NCBI GenBank assembly: GCA_027069135.1
Contig: JALXFE010000304.1
Coordinates: 1-55,851 of the forward strand
Reading direction: 5' to 3'
From: Thermoanaerobaculia bacterium
GTDB taxonomy: Bacteria; Acidobacteriota; Thermoanaerobaculia; Multivoradales; JAHZIX01
DNA: 55,851 nt
Of this stretch, positions 8,905-16,765 are shown one piece after another (position 1 is the stretch's first letter; each line of letters opens with the position of its first letter). A model generated the notes under the pieces. It searched no databases. It saw nothing but the letters and a program-made list of their open reading frames with translations, and had not been told where the DNA came from. A program made the position numbers and the translations under genes.

Positions 8905-10203
8905 ATGGGCCCATTGAATCTCGTATCTTTACTCGGCTTCGCCTTGCTCTGCGTCGCCGCTTGGGTTTTGGGAGGCTGCAAGCGACCGGTGCCGTGGCGT
9001 ACGGTACTCGGTTCGACGGTCCTGGTCTTCGGCCTGGGAGCGGTGGTTTTCCTGGTGCCTCTCAGCCGCCGGGTGCTCCTGGTTTTCAACGACATCATCT
9101 TGGTGGCTCTGAGCAGCAGCACCCAGGGGGCCGAGTTTCTTCTGGGCCCCCTGGCTCTCAACCCGGGCCAGTCGACGGCATCGGGGGAGGCCTCGGTGGG
9201 GTTTATTCTGGCGGCCCAGGTGCTGCCGGCGGTGATTTTCTTCTCTTCCTTGATGGCGGTGTTTCATTATCTGGGTTTTGTCGAGCCGGTGGTGCGCTTT
9301 TTCGGCAGAATGTTTCACAAGACCCTGGAGCTTTCCGGCGCGGAAGCTTTGGCAGGCTCGATCCACATGTTTTTCGGAGTGGAGACGGCGGCGGCGGTGC
9401 GGCCGTACCTAGGGAAGATGACTCGCTCCGAGCTCTTGGTGGTCCTGGCTACAAATTTGGCGACCGTGGCCTCGACGGTTCTGGCGGTGTACGTGATTTT
9501 CCTGCGTCAAGCCTTTCCTCAGATCGCCGGCCATCTTCTATCGGCCTCTCTGCTCTCGATCCCCGCGGCGGTGTTGGCGGCGAAGTTGATGCTTCCGGAG
9601 ACGGAAATCCCCGAAACTCTCGGAGAAGTCCCGTCTATGGATGTGGAGGGCGGCCACGGTAGCGTGATGGCAGCCCTTTCTTCCGGCGCTTGGGATGGCC
9701 TAAAGATCGCCGCAGGTATCGCCACGATCCTCATCGCCGTCCTTGGCGTAGCAGGGCTCCTCGATGCCGGTCTGATGAAGGTCGGAGCCGTAGCAGGGCT
9801 TGGAGAGCCTCTGAGCCTGGCGAGGATCCTGGGCTGGGTCTTCACCCCAGTGGCCTGGATTCTCGGCATTGAGGCGGGGGAAATCGCGGTTGCCGGGCGG
9901 CTCCTGGGACAGCGGTTGATCTTGACAGAGGTGGTGAGCTACCGGGAATTGGGGCGGCTCGCGGTCGCTGGGGAGTTGTCTCACCGCACGCTGCTGATTC
10001 TCTCCTACGCCCTCTGCGGCTTCGCCCACGTGGCCGGCATGGGCATCGCCGTCAGCGGCTTCAGCGCTCTGGCTCGGGAACGCCTGGACGACCTCGCCGC
10101 CTTGGCCTTTAGAGCCCTCATCGCCGCCACCCTGGGAACTCTGCTGACCGGGGCTTTGGCCGGAGTCTTCTACCATGGTCAATCGGGACTGTTAGGGCTG
10201 TGA
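8905..10203 (+). CDS. Concentrative nucleoside transporter (CNT/NupC family)
   Basis: An inner-membrane ion-coupled symporter for nucleosides, 432 residues. The order matches CNT proteins: N-terminal helices, a gate region, the conserved block around FFGVETAAAVRPYLGKMTRS, and a C-terminal block ending in helices with GFAHVAGMGIAVSGF. I place the start at ATG 8905, 11 bases after CGGAGG. The frame is open back to 8839, but that extension (residues such as SGTQTTAVDSSED) is hydrophilic and unlike the family. The nucleoside range and the coupling ion cannot be told from the sequence. Confidence 0.9.
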   Translation: MGPLNLVSLLGFALLCVAAWVLGGCKRPVPWRTVLGSTVLVFGLGAVVFLVPLSRRVLLVFNDIILVALSSSTQGAEFLLGPLALNPGQSTASGEASVGFILAAQVLPAVIFFSSLMAVFHYLGFVEPVVRFFGRMFHKTLELSGAEALAGSIHMFFGVETAAAVRPYLGKMTRSELLVVLATNLATVASTVLAVYVIFLRQAFPQIAGHLLSASLLSIPAAVLAAKLMLPETEIPETLGEVPSMDVEGGHGSVMAALSSGAWDGLKIAAGIATILIAVLGVAGLLDAGLMKVGAVAGLGEPLSLARILGWVFTPVAWILGIEAGEIAVAGRLLGQRLILTEVVSYRELGRLAVAGELSHRTLLILSYALCGFAHVAGMGIAVSGFSALARERLDDLAALAFRALIAATLGTLLTGALAGVFYHGQSGLLGL

Positions 10204-10284
10204 GGAGGGGAGTCCGCACCACCCGCAATTTCTTCGGAGGATCCCGTGAAATCTCATCTTCCGGAGAGAGAAAATCCCCCCTGG

Positions 10285-10305
10285 CCCCCCTTTTCCAAAG
10301 GGGGG
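10285..10305. terminator. GC-rich hairpin, possible terminator or dispersed repeat
   Basis: CCCCCCTTT and AAAGGGGGG face each other with a three-base loop, a 9-bp perfect stem, 82 bases after the CNT transporter stop. There is no clear T-tract after it, so an intrinsic terminator is uncertain. The flanking wording (AAATCCCCCCTGG before it) resembles a dispersed repeat seen in several bacterial phyla. Confidence 0.5.
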
Positions 10306-10344
10306 AACGATGTCCCAACCAAGTGCCCGGGCCCTTAGCCCCCG

Positions 10345-10370
10345 TGTAGGGGCGTCCCTTGTGGGCGCCC
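10345..10370. repeat. 26-bp palindromic repeat, copy 1
   Basis: It begins TGTAGGGGCG, ends GCGCCC, and can fold through GGGCGTCCC/GGGCGCCC-like arms. Almost the same 26 bases occur at 41237-41262. It belongs to the family seen at 15021, 15235, 15339 and 18316. Confidence 0.85.
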
Positions 10371-10405
10371 GGGTGCGATGAGTCTCAGTCTCTTTCCTAC
10401 CCACC

Positions 10406-10570
10406 CTAGTGTCCCGATTGACAAATTCATCGCATAAATACGCGGCCCTTTCGGGCTCTAGCTGCGTTGTTCCTCCGCGCAATAGCTCTGCTATTACTTG
10501 TCCTCACGCCTTGCCAGAGTCCCGAAATGCCTCGCGATTTCTCACGCGAATTAGCCAATCGGGACACTAG
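10406..10570. mobile_element. MITE-like element, 165 bp, with terminal inverted repeats
   Basis: The element starts CTAGTGTCCCGATTG and ends with its exact reverse complement CAATCGGGACACTAG. The subterminal parts are also partly complementary, so the whole element is an imperfect palindrome, with an inner hairpin AATAGC-TCT-GCTATT near the middle. It has no coding capacity for a transposase. The same sequence begins again in reverse orientation at 55740, which shows mobility or at least dispersal. CTAG at both ends could be part of the repeat or a target duplication. Confidence 0.8.
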
Positions 10571-10628
10571 CGCTAGCTCACGAAGAACCTTCTCTTGTCG
10601 TCGAGGATCGACGACTTGGCTCAAGGGT

Positions 10629-10639
10629 GTATACTTAAG
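10629..10639 (+). promoter_or_regulatory. Candidate -10 region GTATACTTAAG
   Basis: The 11-mer GTATACTTAAG stands 51 bases before the ATG of the metallopeptidase. The same 11-mer stands 54 bases before msrA at 54223. It contains a TATACT core. Just upstream, GTCGTCGA and TCGACGAC (10597-10604 and 10608-10615) form an inverted repeat that could be an operator. No convincing -35 box is seen. Confidence 0.4.
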
Positions 10640-10689
10640 ATAAGTGTCTTCAGCAAGAGGGGTTTGATCATTCTCTCAGGAGGAAAGTC

Positions 10690-12735
10690 ATGGGGAGGAG
10701 TCTTCGTCTGTGCTTGTTCTTTACGTTGGGTGTCTTTGCCAGCCAGGTCGCCGCCGAGGACGAACGCCTGAAGGAGCTGGCTCACCGCATCGACAGGCCT
10801 CGACTAGGGGCCGTGGTCGAAGATTCCGGGCCCATCCCGGTGGGTCGGGGGGTGATCATTCCGGCGAGCCCGGTCCGCGTCCTGCTCTGCGGTGAGGAGC
10901 CCTGCGGGCTCTTCGTAGCCGGGGCGGCGGGTTTTACCTACCGCGTGGAGGATCGTTTCAGCGTCCCGGTGGCCCAGCGGAATTTCAGGACCAGCTCCTC
11001 CTTCAAGCCGGAGGCCACGAGCACGGGTCTTAAGGTTTCCACGAGGCTCAAGGGTGCCGTCGTCTGGGGATGGGGGTTGGCTACGGGCCTCCGGAGCCGG
11101 CCTGGGAGCGAGCCTTCCGAGCTTCCCGAATGGATCGGGGGGCTGCTCGATCGATCGTTTTTCGACGATCCCTGTTTTCCTTTGATCTTGGAGCGCCGGC
11201 TGCCGGGAACGGGTGTTCGCTATGCCCTTCTCCACGGAGTAGATTCCGATCTGTGGCTGTTGGTCGATCCGGTGAAAGACCGAAGCGAGACTTTGCACCG
11301 CCTCAAAGCCACCACCAAGGGCGTCTCAGTCCGGAATGCAGGGAGACACCATGCCATCGAGCTGGCAGCACAGCCCATCGACAGGGAATGGTGGCAGCAG
11401 GAGATCGCTCCGCTGGTCGCCGTACACCGGGATCTGGTGGTGGACCAGGACGGAAAACGCCACGCCACGGTGACCAGCACTACGAGAATTGAGGGCCAGC
11501 AAGGACGAATGGACCTCTGGTGGGCCCGGTTGTTCAACGCCAGGAGTAATGGCGAGAAGACCTTCTCCCTCAAGGTCCGCTCCGTGGAGGTGAACGGCAA
11601 GCCCGCCGACTATCACTTCTGGGGTGGGCTTCTGATGGTGGCTCTGGAGCCCGCTCTGGGGAAAGGCCAGCAGGCCGAAGTGAAGGTGGTCCAGGAGGGC
11701 GAGTTCGCTCTACGAAAGGACGGCCATAAATATTGGTCTCTCGGGACCTGGCCGTGGTATCCCACCGCGGACCGCAATGCCGAGCTGGCGACCATGGATC
11801 TCACGGTGCGAGTCCCCTCGGACTTGGAAGTGATCGCTTCCGGTACCACCCTCAGCAGGGAGGAGGAGGGCGGATTCACCGTGCTGAGGACCCGGCTGGA
11901 GAAACCCATGAGGTGGCCGGTGGTCGCGGTGGGAAAGTACGACGTTTTCCGGGATCGGCGGCTGAACATCGACGCCAGCGTCGCCACCTACTTCGGCAAG
12001 GACGAACGGGGAGCGAAGCGACTGCTCAACAATTTTTTTGCCGCGGTCCAGTGCTTCCAGAGATATTTCGACGTCCCCTACCCCTTCAAGGAGGTAGAGG
12101 TCGTCGAGTTGGCGGAGTGGGGTAGGGGGCAGGCACCGCCCGGGGTCATCTTCATCACTCAGGAGGCCGTGAGCACATTTCTCGACGCCCAGGATCGTTT
12201 TTTTTCCGACGGGGTCAATGCTCGATACCTCCACGAGGTCGCCCACGGTTGGTGGCCCCACGTCGCCAAGACGGACTCTCCGGAGGAGAATTGGACCTCC
12301 GAGAGCTTTGCCGAGTACACCTCCGCGGTCTGCCTCGACGCCCTTTCCGAGGGCAACGACTCCTTCCGCATGAAGTCGTCACTAGCCCGGTGGCGGGGCG
12401 AGATGAAAGGGTTGGGAGACGGTGGAAGTCTCTTTCTGGCGGAACATCTCTCGGGGGACCATCCCAAGAACCGCGAAGCTCGGAGAGATCTCCTCTACGC
12501 CAAGGGCCCCCTGGTTCTCCACGCCCTACGCCAGGAGCTAAAAAGGCAGAACGGCGCAGAGGTGGGCGAGAAGCAATTCTGGATCCTCCTGCGCTCCTAC
12601 CTCAAGAGCTTCTCCTACACTTGGGGCGGAACCTCCTATCTGGTGGCCATCCTCGACAAGATCACCGGCCAGAGCTGGCAGCCGTGGTTCGAGCTCTACG
12701 TCTACGGCACGCAGATGCCGCCGTTCAAGAGATGA
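10690..12735 (+). CDS. Exported M1-like (gluzincin) metallopeptidase
   Basis: A 681-residue protein with an N-terminal signal peptide (hydrophobic run ending near ASQVAA, residue ~23). The zinc site is HEVAH near residue 514, then 18 residues, then glutamate in SESFAEY, the HExxH-x18-E arrangement of M1 peptidases. The usual GxMEN exopeptidase motif is replaced by GRGQAPPG, so calling it an aminopeptidase would be unsafe. The first ~270 residues are not recognised. AGGAGG lies 6 bases before the ATG. It ends 2 bases from the end of the convergent ZIP gene. It should act in the periplasm or outside the cell. Confidence 0.85.
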   Translation: MGRSLRLCLFFTLGVFASQVAAEDERLKELAHRIDRPRLGAVVEDSGPIPVGRGVIIPASPVRVLLCGEEPCGLFVAGAAGFTYRVEDRFSVPVAQRNFRTSSSFKPEATSTGLKVSTRLKGAVVWGWGLATGLRSRPGSEPSELPEWIGGLLDRSFFDDPCFPLILERRLPGTGVRYALLHGVDSDLWLLVDPVKDRSETLHRLKATTKGVSVRNAGRHHAIELAAQPIDREWWQQEIAPLVAVHRDLVVDQDGKRHATVTSTTRIEGQQGRMDLWWARLFNARSNGEKTFSLKVRSVEVNGKPADYHFWGGLLMVALEPALGKGQQAEVKVVQEGEFALRKDGHKYWSLGTWPWYPTADRNAELATMDLTVRVPSDLEVIASGTTLSREEEGGFTVLRTRLEKPMRWPVVAVGKYDVFRDRRLNIDASVATYFGKDERGAKRLLNNFFAAVQCFQRYFDVPYPFKEVEVVELAEWGRGQAPPGVIFITQEAVSTFLDAQDRFFSDGVNARYLHEVAHGWWPHVAKTDSPEENWTSESFAEYTSAVCLDALSEGNDSFRMKSSLARWRGEMKGLGDGGSLFLAEHLSGDHPKNREARRDLLYAKGPLVLHALRQELKRQNGAEVGEKQFWILLRSYLKSFSYTWGGTSYLVAILDKITGQSWQPWFELYVYGTQMPPFKR

Positions 12736-12737
12736 GG

Positions 12738-13469
12738 CTAGAGATATTGCTGAAAGAGCACCATGGCCCCCAGGGCGAGAGCGGCCCAAAGGGCGACGAG
12801 GCGGGGCTTCTCGTTTTCGTAGGCTTCCGGAAGTAACTCGAGGAAGACCATCAGCACCATGGCTCCTGCGGCGAAGCCCAGGCCGTAGGGGAGGAGGGGG
12901 CGGAAGGTGTCGACGAAAATGAAGGCTGGCACCGCCATCAGCGGTTGGGGCAGGGAGGAGAAGATGCTCCAGCCGGCACAGCTCGCTACCGAGCTGCCTT
13001 GGGGGCGCATGACGGCGCTGATGGCCAAGCCTTCGGGAATGTTGTGGACGGCGATGGCGATGGTGATCAATGCCGCCAGCTTCTCACCGCCACCGAAGGC
13101 GACGCCGACCGCCACCCCTTCCGAGAAGGAGTGGAGGGTCATCACCCCTAGGATGAGCAGGATCCGCTTGGCGCCGGCCCCTTTGAGCTGTCCGAACTCG
13201 ACCTCCCGATCCTTTAGGAGCCACTCGCCCAGGAGGATGAAGGCCGCGCCGATGGCACCGCCGACCAGGGTCTCGAGGGTGCCGTAGTGGGCCCCCTCGG
13301 ACATCAGTCCGAAACTGGCGCCCAGCATCAACCCGGAAGCGACGGCGTTGGCCAGGGCCAGGGTGCGGGGGGAGACCTCCCGGAGGAAGGCGAAGGGGAT
13401 GGCCCCGAGGCCCGTGGCCAGAGCCGTGATCGAGCCATAGACGAAGACGAGAGCTACGCTGGTCCACAT
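12738..13469 (-). CDS. ZIP family divalent metal transporter (first of two adjacent paralogues)
   Basis: A 243-residue protein with about eight membrane helices. The metal-path motifs are HSFSEGVAVGVAFGG (helix 4) and HNIPEGLAIS (helix 5), the classic ZIP pair. ZIP proteins bring Zn, Fe or Mn into the cytoplasm. It starts 13 bases after the stop of the upstream ZIP paralogue (13483-14208), so the two form an operon. Substrate is not readable from sequence alone. Confidence 0.9.
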   Translation of the reverse strand: MWTSVALVFVYGSITALATGLGAIPFAFLREVSPRTLALANAVASGLMLGASFGLMSEGAHYGTLETLVGGAIGAAFILLGEWLLKDREVEFGQLKGAGAKRILLILGVMTLHSFSEGVAVGVAFGGGEKLAALITIAIAVHNIPEGLAISAVMRPQGSSVASCAGWSIFSSLPQPLMAVPAFIFVDTFRPLLPYGLGFAAGAMVLMVFLELLPEAYENEKPRLVALWAALALGAMVLFQQYL

Positions 13470-13482
13470 AGGGATCGGGGCC

Positions 13483-14208
13483 TCAGAGCAGGAGGTCTTC
13501 GAAGAAGAGCACCGCCGCGGCGCTGCCGGAAAGAAGGAGGGCGATGAGCCGGCGGGCGCCGAAGCGGTAGGCCGTCGGCACCAACTCCCCGAGCACCAGG
13601 GAAAACATGGCGCTGGCGGCGAAGCCCAGGACCGCGGCGAGCAGCTGCGGTACCGAGGTCAGAATCGCTAGGGTAGCTACCGCCAGCAATGGTTGGCTGA
13701 GCTTGGTCGCCACGGCTAGACCGGCGCATTCGCCGACCTTCATGCCACGATGGCTCAGGAATTCCGTAAGGCCCAAGGCCTCACCGACGTTGTGGACCGC
13801 CAGGACCAGGGCCAAGAAGGTACCGAAGGCCAGGCTCACCGCCATGGCGACTCCGATGGCGACACCTTCGGAGGCCGAGTGAAGGGATCCCTGAAGAAGC
13901 TGTCGATAGCCGTCGACGGGGTCTGCAGCAGCTCCCTTTTCAGTGGAGACCGCGAAGCGCTGGGTCCAGTAGATGAAAGCCACACCGATCAGAGCGCCCA
14001 GCGCCGAGCTCGGAAGGGCCTCTCGGAGTCCCTCGGTTCCGAGGAGGTACGCCGCTCCGATCATGACCCCGCTGGGCAGGGCGTAGGCACCGGCGACCCA
14101 AGCCCGAGGCGGTGACGCGCCAAAGGCGTAGGGCAAGGCACCCAGAGCCGCCATCGCCGCGGCGATGCCGGCGAGGAGAAGGGTGGTCAGCGTGGGATCG
14201 GTGGTCAT
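13483..14208 (-). CDS. ZIP family divalent metal transporter (second of two adjacent paralogues)
   Basis: A 241-residue membrane protein like its downstream neighbour. The helix-4 motif is HSASEGVAIGVAMA. The helix-5 motif is HNVGEALGL rather than HNxPEG, losing the usual proline, so its metal preference may differ. It is the first gene of the ZIP pair and diverges from the CBS gene across 170 bases holding a 16-base palindrome. The pair could work as a heteromer or as two carriers with different metals; that is inference. Confidence 0.87.
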   Translation of the reverse strand: MTTDPTLTTLLLAGIAAAMAALGALPYAFGASPPRAWVAGAYALPSGVMIGAAYLLGTEGLREALPSSALGALIGVAFIYWTQRFAVSTEKGAAADPVDGYRQLLQGSLHSASEGVAIGVAMAVSLAFGTFLALVLAVHNVGEALGLTEFLSHRGMKVGECAGLAVATKLSQPLLAVATLAILTSVPQLLAAVLGFAASAMFSLVLGELVPTAYRFGARRLIALLLSGSAAAVLFFEDLLL

Positions 14209-14281
14209 GGGAGGTGCTCTCGTAGGCCCGTGGTGCCTGAGGGAACCATAGCAGAGGCCTGCTGGCCCCGCCCCAATGCAC

Positions 14282-14297
14282 GGTAGCCTTGGCTACC
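14282..14297. promoter_or_regulatory. 16-base palindrome GGTAGCCTTGGCTACC, possible operator
   Basis: The arms GGTAGCC and GGCTACC are perfect inverted repeats around TT, between the divergent ZIP operon (start 14208) and the CBS gene (start 14379). The position fits an operator for a metal-responsive regulator, but no such regulator gene is nearby. Confidence 0.4.
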
Positions 14298-14378
14298 CCG
14301 AAACGGGTGGTAGAAGGCGGAGGATAGGCCTAGGATCGGGTCATAGCCCAACGTCAGCCAACGAAACGGAGGGAGACC

Positions 14379-14795
14379 ATGTACACGATGCGAGTTCGAG
14401 ATCTGATGACGAACCGGGTCCTGGCAGTTGGGCCTGACGACGACCTCTCTACCCTCCACGACCTCATGACCGAGCACGGCATTCGCCACATTCCCGTGGT
14501 GGATGGAGAGGGCGACCTCGCCGGTCTCGTCTCTCATCGGGATCTCCTACGCAGCTCCCTCATCGAGCAGCCCAACGTCTCTTCGTTCTTGGAGGAGGCC
14601 ATGTTGGAGCGAGTCAAGGCCGCCGAGATCATGACCGCCGGAGTCGAATCCGTCGATCCGGAAGACGATCTCCGCCAGGCCGCCCAGCTGATGCTGGAGA
14701 ATAAATACGGTTGTCTGCCGGTCACCGAAGGCGAACACCTGGTCGGCATCCTCACCGAAGCCGACTTCGTCCGCCTCCTGGCCCAAGGCACCTGA
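14379..14795 (+). CDS. Two-CBS-domain protein
   Basis: A 138-residue protein made of two CBS domains (about residues 8-65 and 75-135), with typical VRDLMT, HIPVVDGEGDLAGLVSHRDLL and GCLPVTEGEHLVGILTEADF stretches. Such stand-alone pairs bind adenine nucleotides and regulate partner proteins. GGAGGGAG lies 4 bases before the ATG, a strong ribosome binding site. It is transcribed away from the ZIP operon. The partner is unknown. Confidence 0.9.
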   Translation: MYTMRVRDLMTNRVLAVGPDDDLSTLHDLMTEHGIRHIPVVDGEGDLAGLVSHRDLLRSSLIEQPNVSSFLEEAMLERVKAAEIMTAGVESVDPEDDLRQAAQLMLENKYGCLPVTEGEHLVGILTEADFVRLLAQGT

Positions 14796-15020
14796 GCTTC
14801 CTAAGGGGCTGCCCCTACCCCCAACTCCCACCCTGCTCCTGGCTCCCCCGCTCCGGCGCGGGAGCCACGGCCGAGGGGCGTCCTTCCCCTTAATTTCCCG
14901 TCTCACTCCGGCGTCCGATATCTCGCCCGGTGCGGCCCCTATGCGGAAGGGAAGAATCCTAGAAGTATCGCGGGGGCCGTGAAGATTTCTTGTAGGGGCG
15001 CCCTTTCTTCCGCGTAGGTC

Positions 15021-15415
15021 TGTAGGGGCGAATCATTATTCGCCCCAGGGCGATGGTGAAAAGGGCCTTTTTCGTGATAGGAAAAACGCCGCCAAAAAGA
15101 AGGAACAGGCATGAAATTCCCTCGATTCGTGACGCGGGCGAATGATCATTCGCCCCTACGCGTCGAAATCGGAAGCCGACAATGCTATTCGTCCGTCGCC
15201 CCGATCCCGGAACTCCCATTCTTCCGCGTAGGTCTGTAGGGGCGAATCATCAATCGCCCCAGGGCGTCGAAATCGGAGGCCGACAATGCTATTCGTCCGT
15301 CGCCCCGATCCCGGGACTCCCATTCTTCCGCGTAGGTCTGTAGGGGCGAATCATTATTCGCCCCAGGGCGTCGAAATCGGAAGCCGGCAATGCTATTCGT
15401 CCGTCGCCCCGATCC
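15021..15415. repeat. 104-bp tandem repeat array carrying the msrA 3' end and a 26-bp palindrome
   Basis: The phrase GCGTCGAAATCGG recurs at 15160, 15264 and 15368, an exact 104-base spacing. Each unit has a copy of the last codons of msrA (reverse strand GGGGCGACGGACGAATAG), a TTCTTCCGCGTAGGTC stretch, and a palindrome TGTAGGGGCGAAT...ATTCGCCC (15235 and 15339). A first, less complete palindrome copy is at 15021-15047 and an inverted one near 15136-15160. The array replaces ordinary intergenic DNA downstream of msrA. The stretch 14796-15020 shows no gene. Confidence 0.9.
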
Positions 15416-16055
15416 CAATGGGACAGCTGACCCCGGTCCCGCCATGGCCGCAGTAGCCACCGGGATTCTTGGCCAGGTATTGCTGGTGGTAGTCCTCGGC
15501 GAAGTAGAAAGGGGGAGCGGGTAGGATCTCGGTCGTGATCTCTCCGAGCCCGGCGGCGGAAAGGTTCCCCTGATAGGTCGCACGAGAGGCCATGGCCGCC
15601 GAGAGCTGAGCTTCGGTGTGAGTGTAGATCCCCGAGCGATACTGAGTCCCCATATCGTTGCCCTGGCGCATGCCTTGGGTGGGGTCGTGGCTTTCCCAGA
15701 AGATCTTCAAGAGGGCCTCGTAGTTGATTCTGGACGGATCAAAAACGACCTGTACGACCTCGTTATGTCCCGTCCGACCGCTACAGACTTCCTCGTAGGT
15801 GGGGTTCGGCGTGGTTCCGGCGGCATATCCTACAGCCGTCGAAACGACCCCTTCCCCCTGCCAGAACACCTGCTCGGCTCCCCAAAAACAGCCGAGGCCG
15901 AAAAGGGCCAGTTGGGTGCCTTGCGGATAGGGAGGAGCCAAGGGAGCGTCGAGAACGTGGTGCTTCTGGGCTACCGGCATGGGGGTAGAGCGCCCCGGCA
16001 CGGCTTCTTCCGGAGTCGACAGAGTCAGTTTCTTATGCGCCCAAAACAAAGCCAT
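15393..16055 (-). CDS. msrA: Peptide-methionine (S)-S-oxide reductase, cytoplasmic
   Basis: This enzyme reduces methionine-S-sulfoxide in proteins. The 220 residues carry the catalytic GCFWGAE near residue 54, GTQYRSGIY, and the C-terminal resolving-cysteine region [14 protein letters not shown]. The frame is open back to 16277, but I start at ATG 16055 because AAAGGAGC precedes it at normal spacing and the family begins there. There is no signal peptide, unlike the second MsrA at 54287. The last residues (IGIGATDE) and the stop lie in the third unit of the downstream 104-bp tandem repeat. Confidence 0.93.
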   Translation of the reverse strand: MALFWAHKKLTLSTPEEAVPGRSTPMPVAQKHHVLDAPLAPPYPQGTQLALFGLGCFWGAEQVFWQGEGVVSTAVGYAAGTTPNPTYEEVCSGRTGHNEVVQVVFDPSRINYEALLKIFWESHDPTQGMRQGNDMGTQYRSGIYTHTEAQLSAAMASRATYQGNLSAAGLGEITTEILPAPPFYFAEDYHQQYLAKNPGGYCGHGGTGVSCPIGIGATDE

Positions 16056-16117
16056 GATCACGCTCCTTTCGCGGCGAATGATACCCGAAAGCCGCGGGCC
16101 GGAGCATGGGGAAAGAG

Positions 16118-16699
16118 CTAAACCTCGAGGATGCGTTCCCAGTCGATCTTGAGATCCGGAAGCACCCGGGGACCGTGGCAATTCCGGGCGGTACCGGTCC
16201 AGGTGTCTTCGTAATTCGAGGAGGTCTCGCCGCGGCGGAAAATAGCGAGCTGGGCGGTCTCCGTATCCAGGACCCAATATTCACGCACCCCGTGGCGCTG
16301 GTAGAGATCCCGCTTGTCGACCCGATCCCGGGCCGAGGTGGAGGGGGAAAGGATCTCGATGATCCAATCCGGCGCCCCGCGGCAGCCGGCGTCGTCGAGC
16401 TTCGAGGGATCGCAGATCACGGCGATATCCGGTTGGACGACGGTGGCGACGGCATCGTCTTTTTCATCGTCCTCGGGAAGGCGCACGTCGAAGGGCGCTG
16501 CGTAGACCTGGCAGGGACGGCCGACGAGGAAGTTGCCGATCTGGACAGCGAGCCCCATGGAAGCCTTCTGGTGCCGCCGGGAGGGGGCCGGGCTCATCAG
16601 GTAGGCTTCGCCGTCGATGAGCTCCCAGCGCTCGTCTCCCATCCAAAGGCGGTAGTCGCCGTAGGTGAATCGGGGGTTGAGGGCGGAGTTTTCAAGCAT
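16118..16699 (-). CDS. Uma2-family (DUF820) restriction-endonuclease-like protein
   Basis: 193 residues of the Uma2 family, a PD-(D/E)XK-fold group. Visible markers are the N-terminal FTYGDYRLW...[26 protein letters not shown], the core [25 protein letters not shown], and [10 protein letters not shown]. The family is abundant in cyanobacteria and some soil bacteria; its targets are not known. It stands alone, 62 bases upstream of msrA on the same strand. Confidence 0.88.
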   Translation of the reverse strand: MLENSALNPRFTYGDYRLWMGDERWELIDGEAYLMSPAPSRRHQKASMGLAVQIGNFLVGRPCQVYAAPFDVRLPEDDEKDDAVATVVQPDIAVICDPSKLDDAGCRGAPDWIIEILSPSTSARDRVDKRDLYQRHGVREYWVLDTETAQLAIFRRGETSSNYEDTWTGTARNCHGPRVLPDLKIDWERILEV

Positions 16700-16765
16700 G
16701 GTGATCGTTCCCTAGAAGGGGATTCTAGCACCCGCGGTCGGTGGCCGTGCCGAATCCTCCACCGC

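Noticed and set aside
15021-15415. CRISPR array
   Set aside because: Repeats are 104-bp tandem units with no unique spacers of regular length and no cas genes nearby.
16056-16277. N-terminal extension of the cytoplasmic MsrA
   Set aside because: It overlaps the Uma2 gene in another frame, and a good ribosome binding site precedes ATG 16055.
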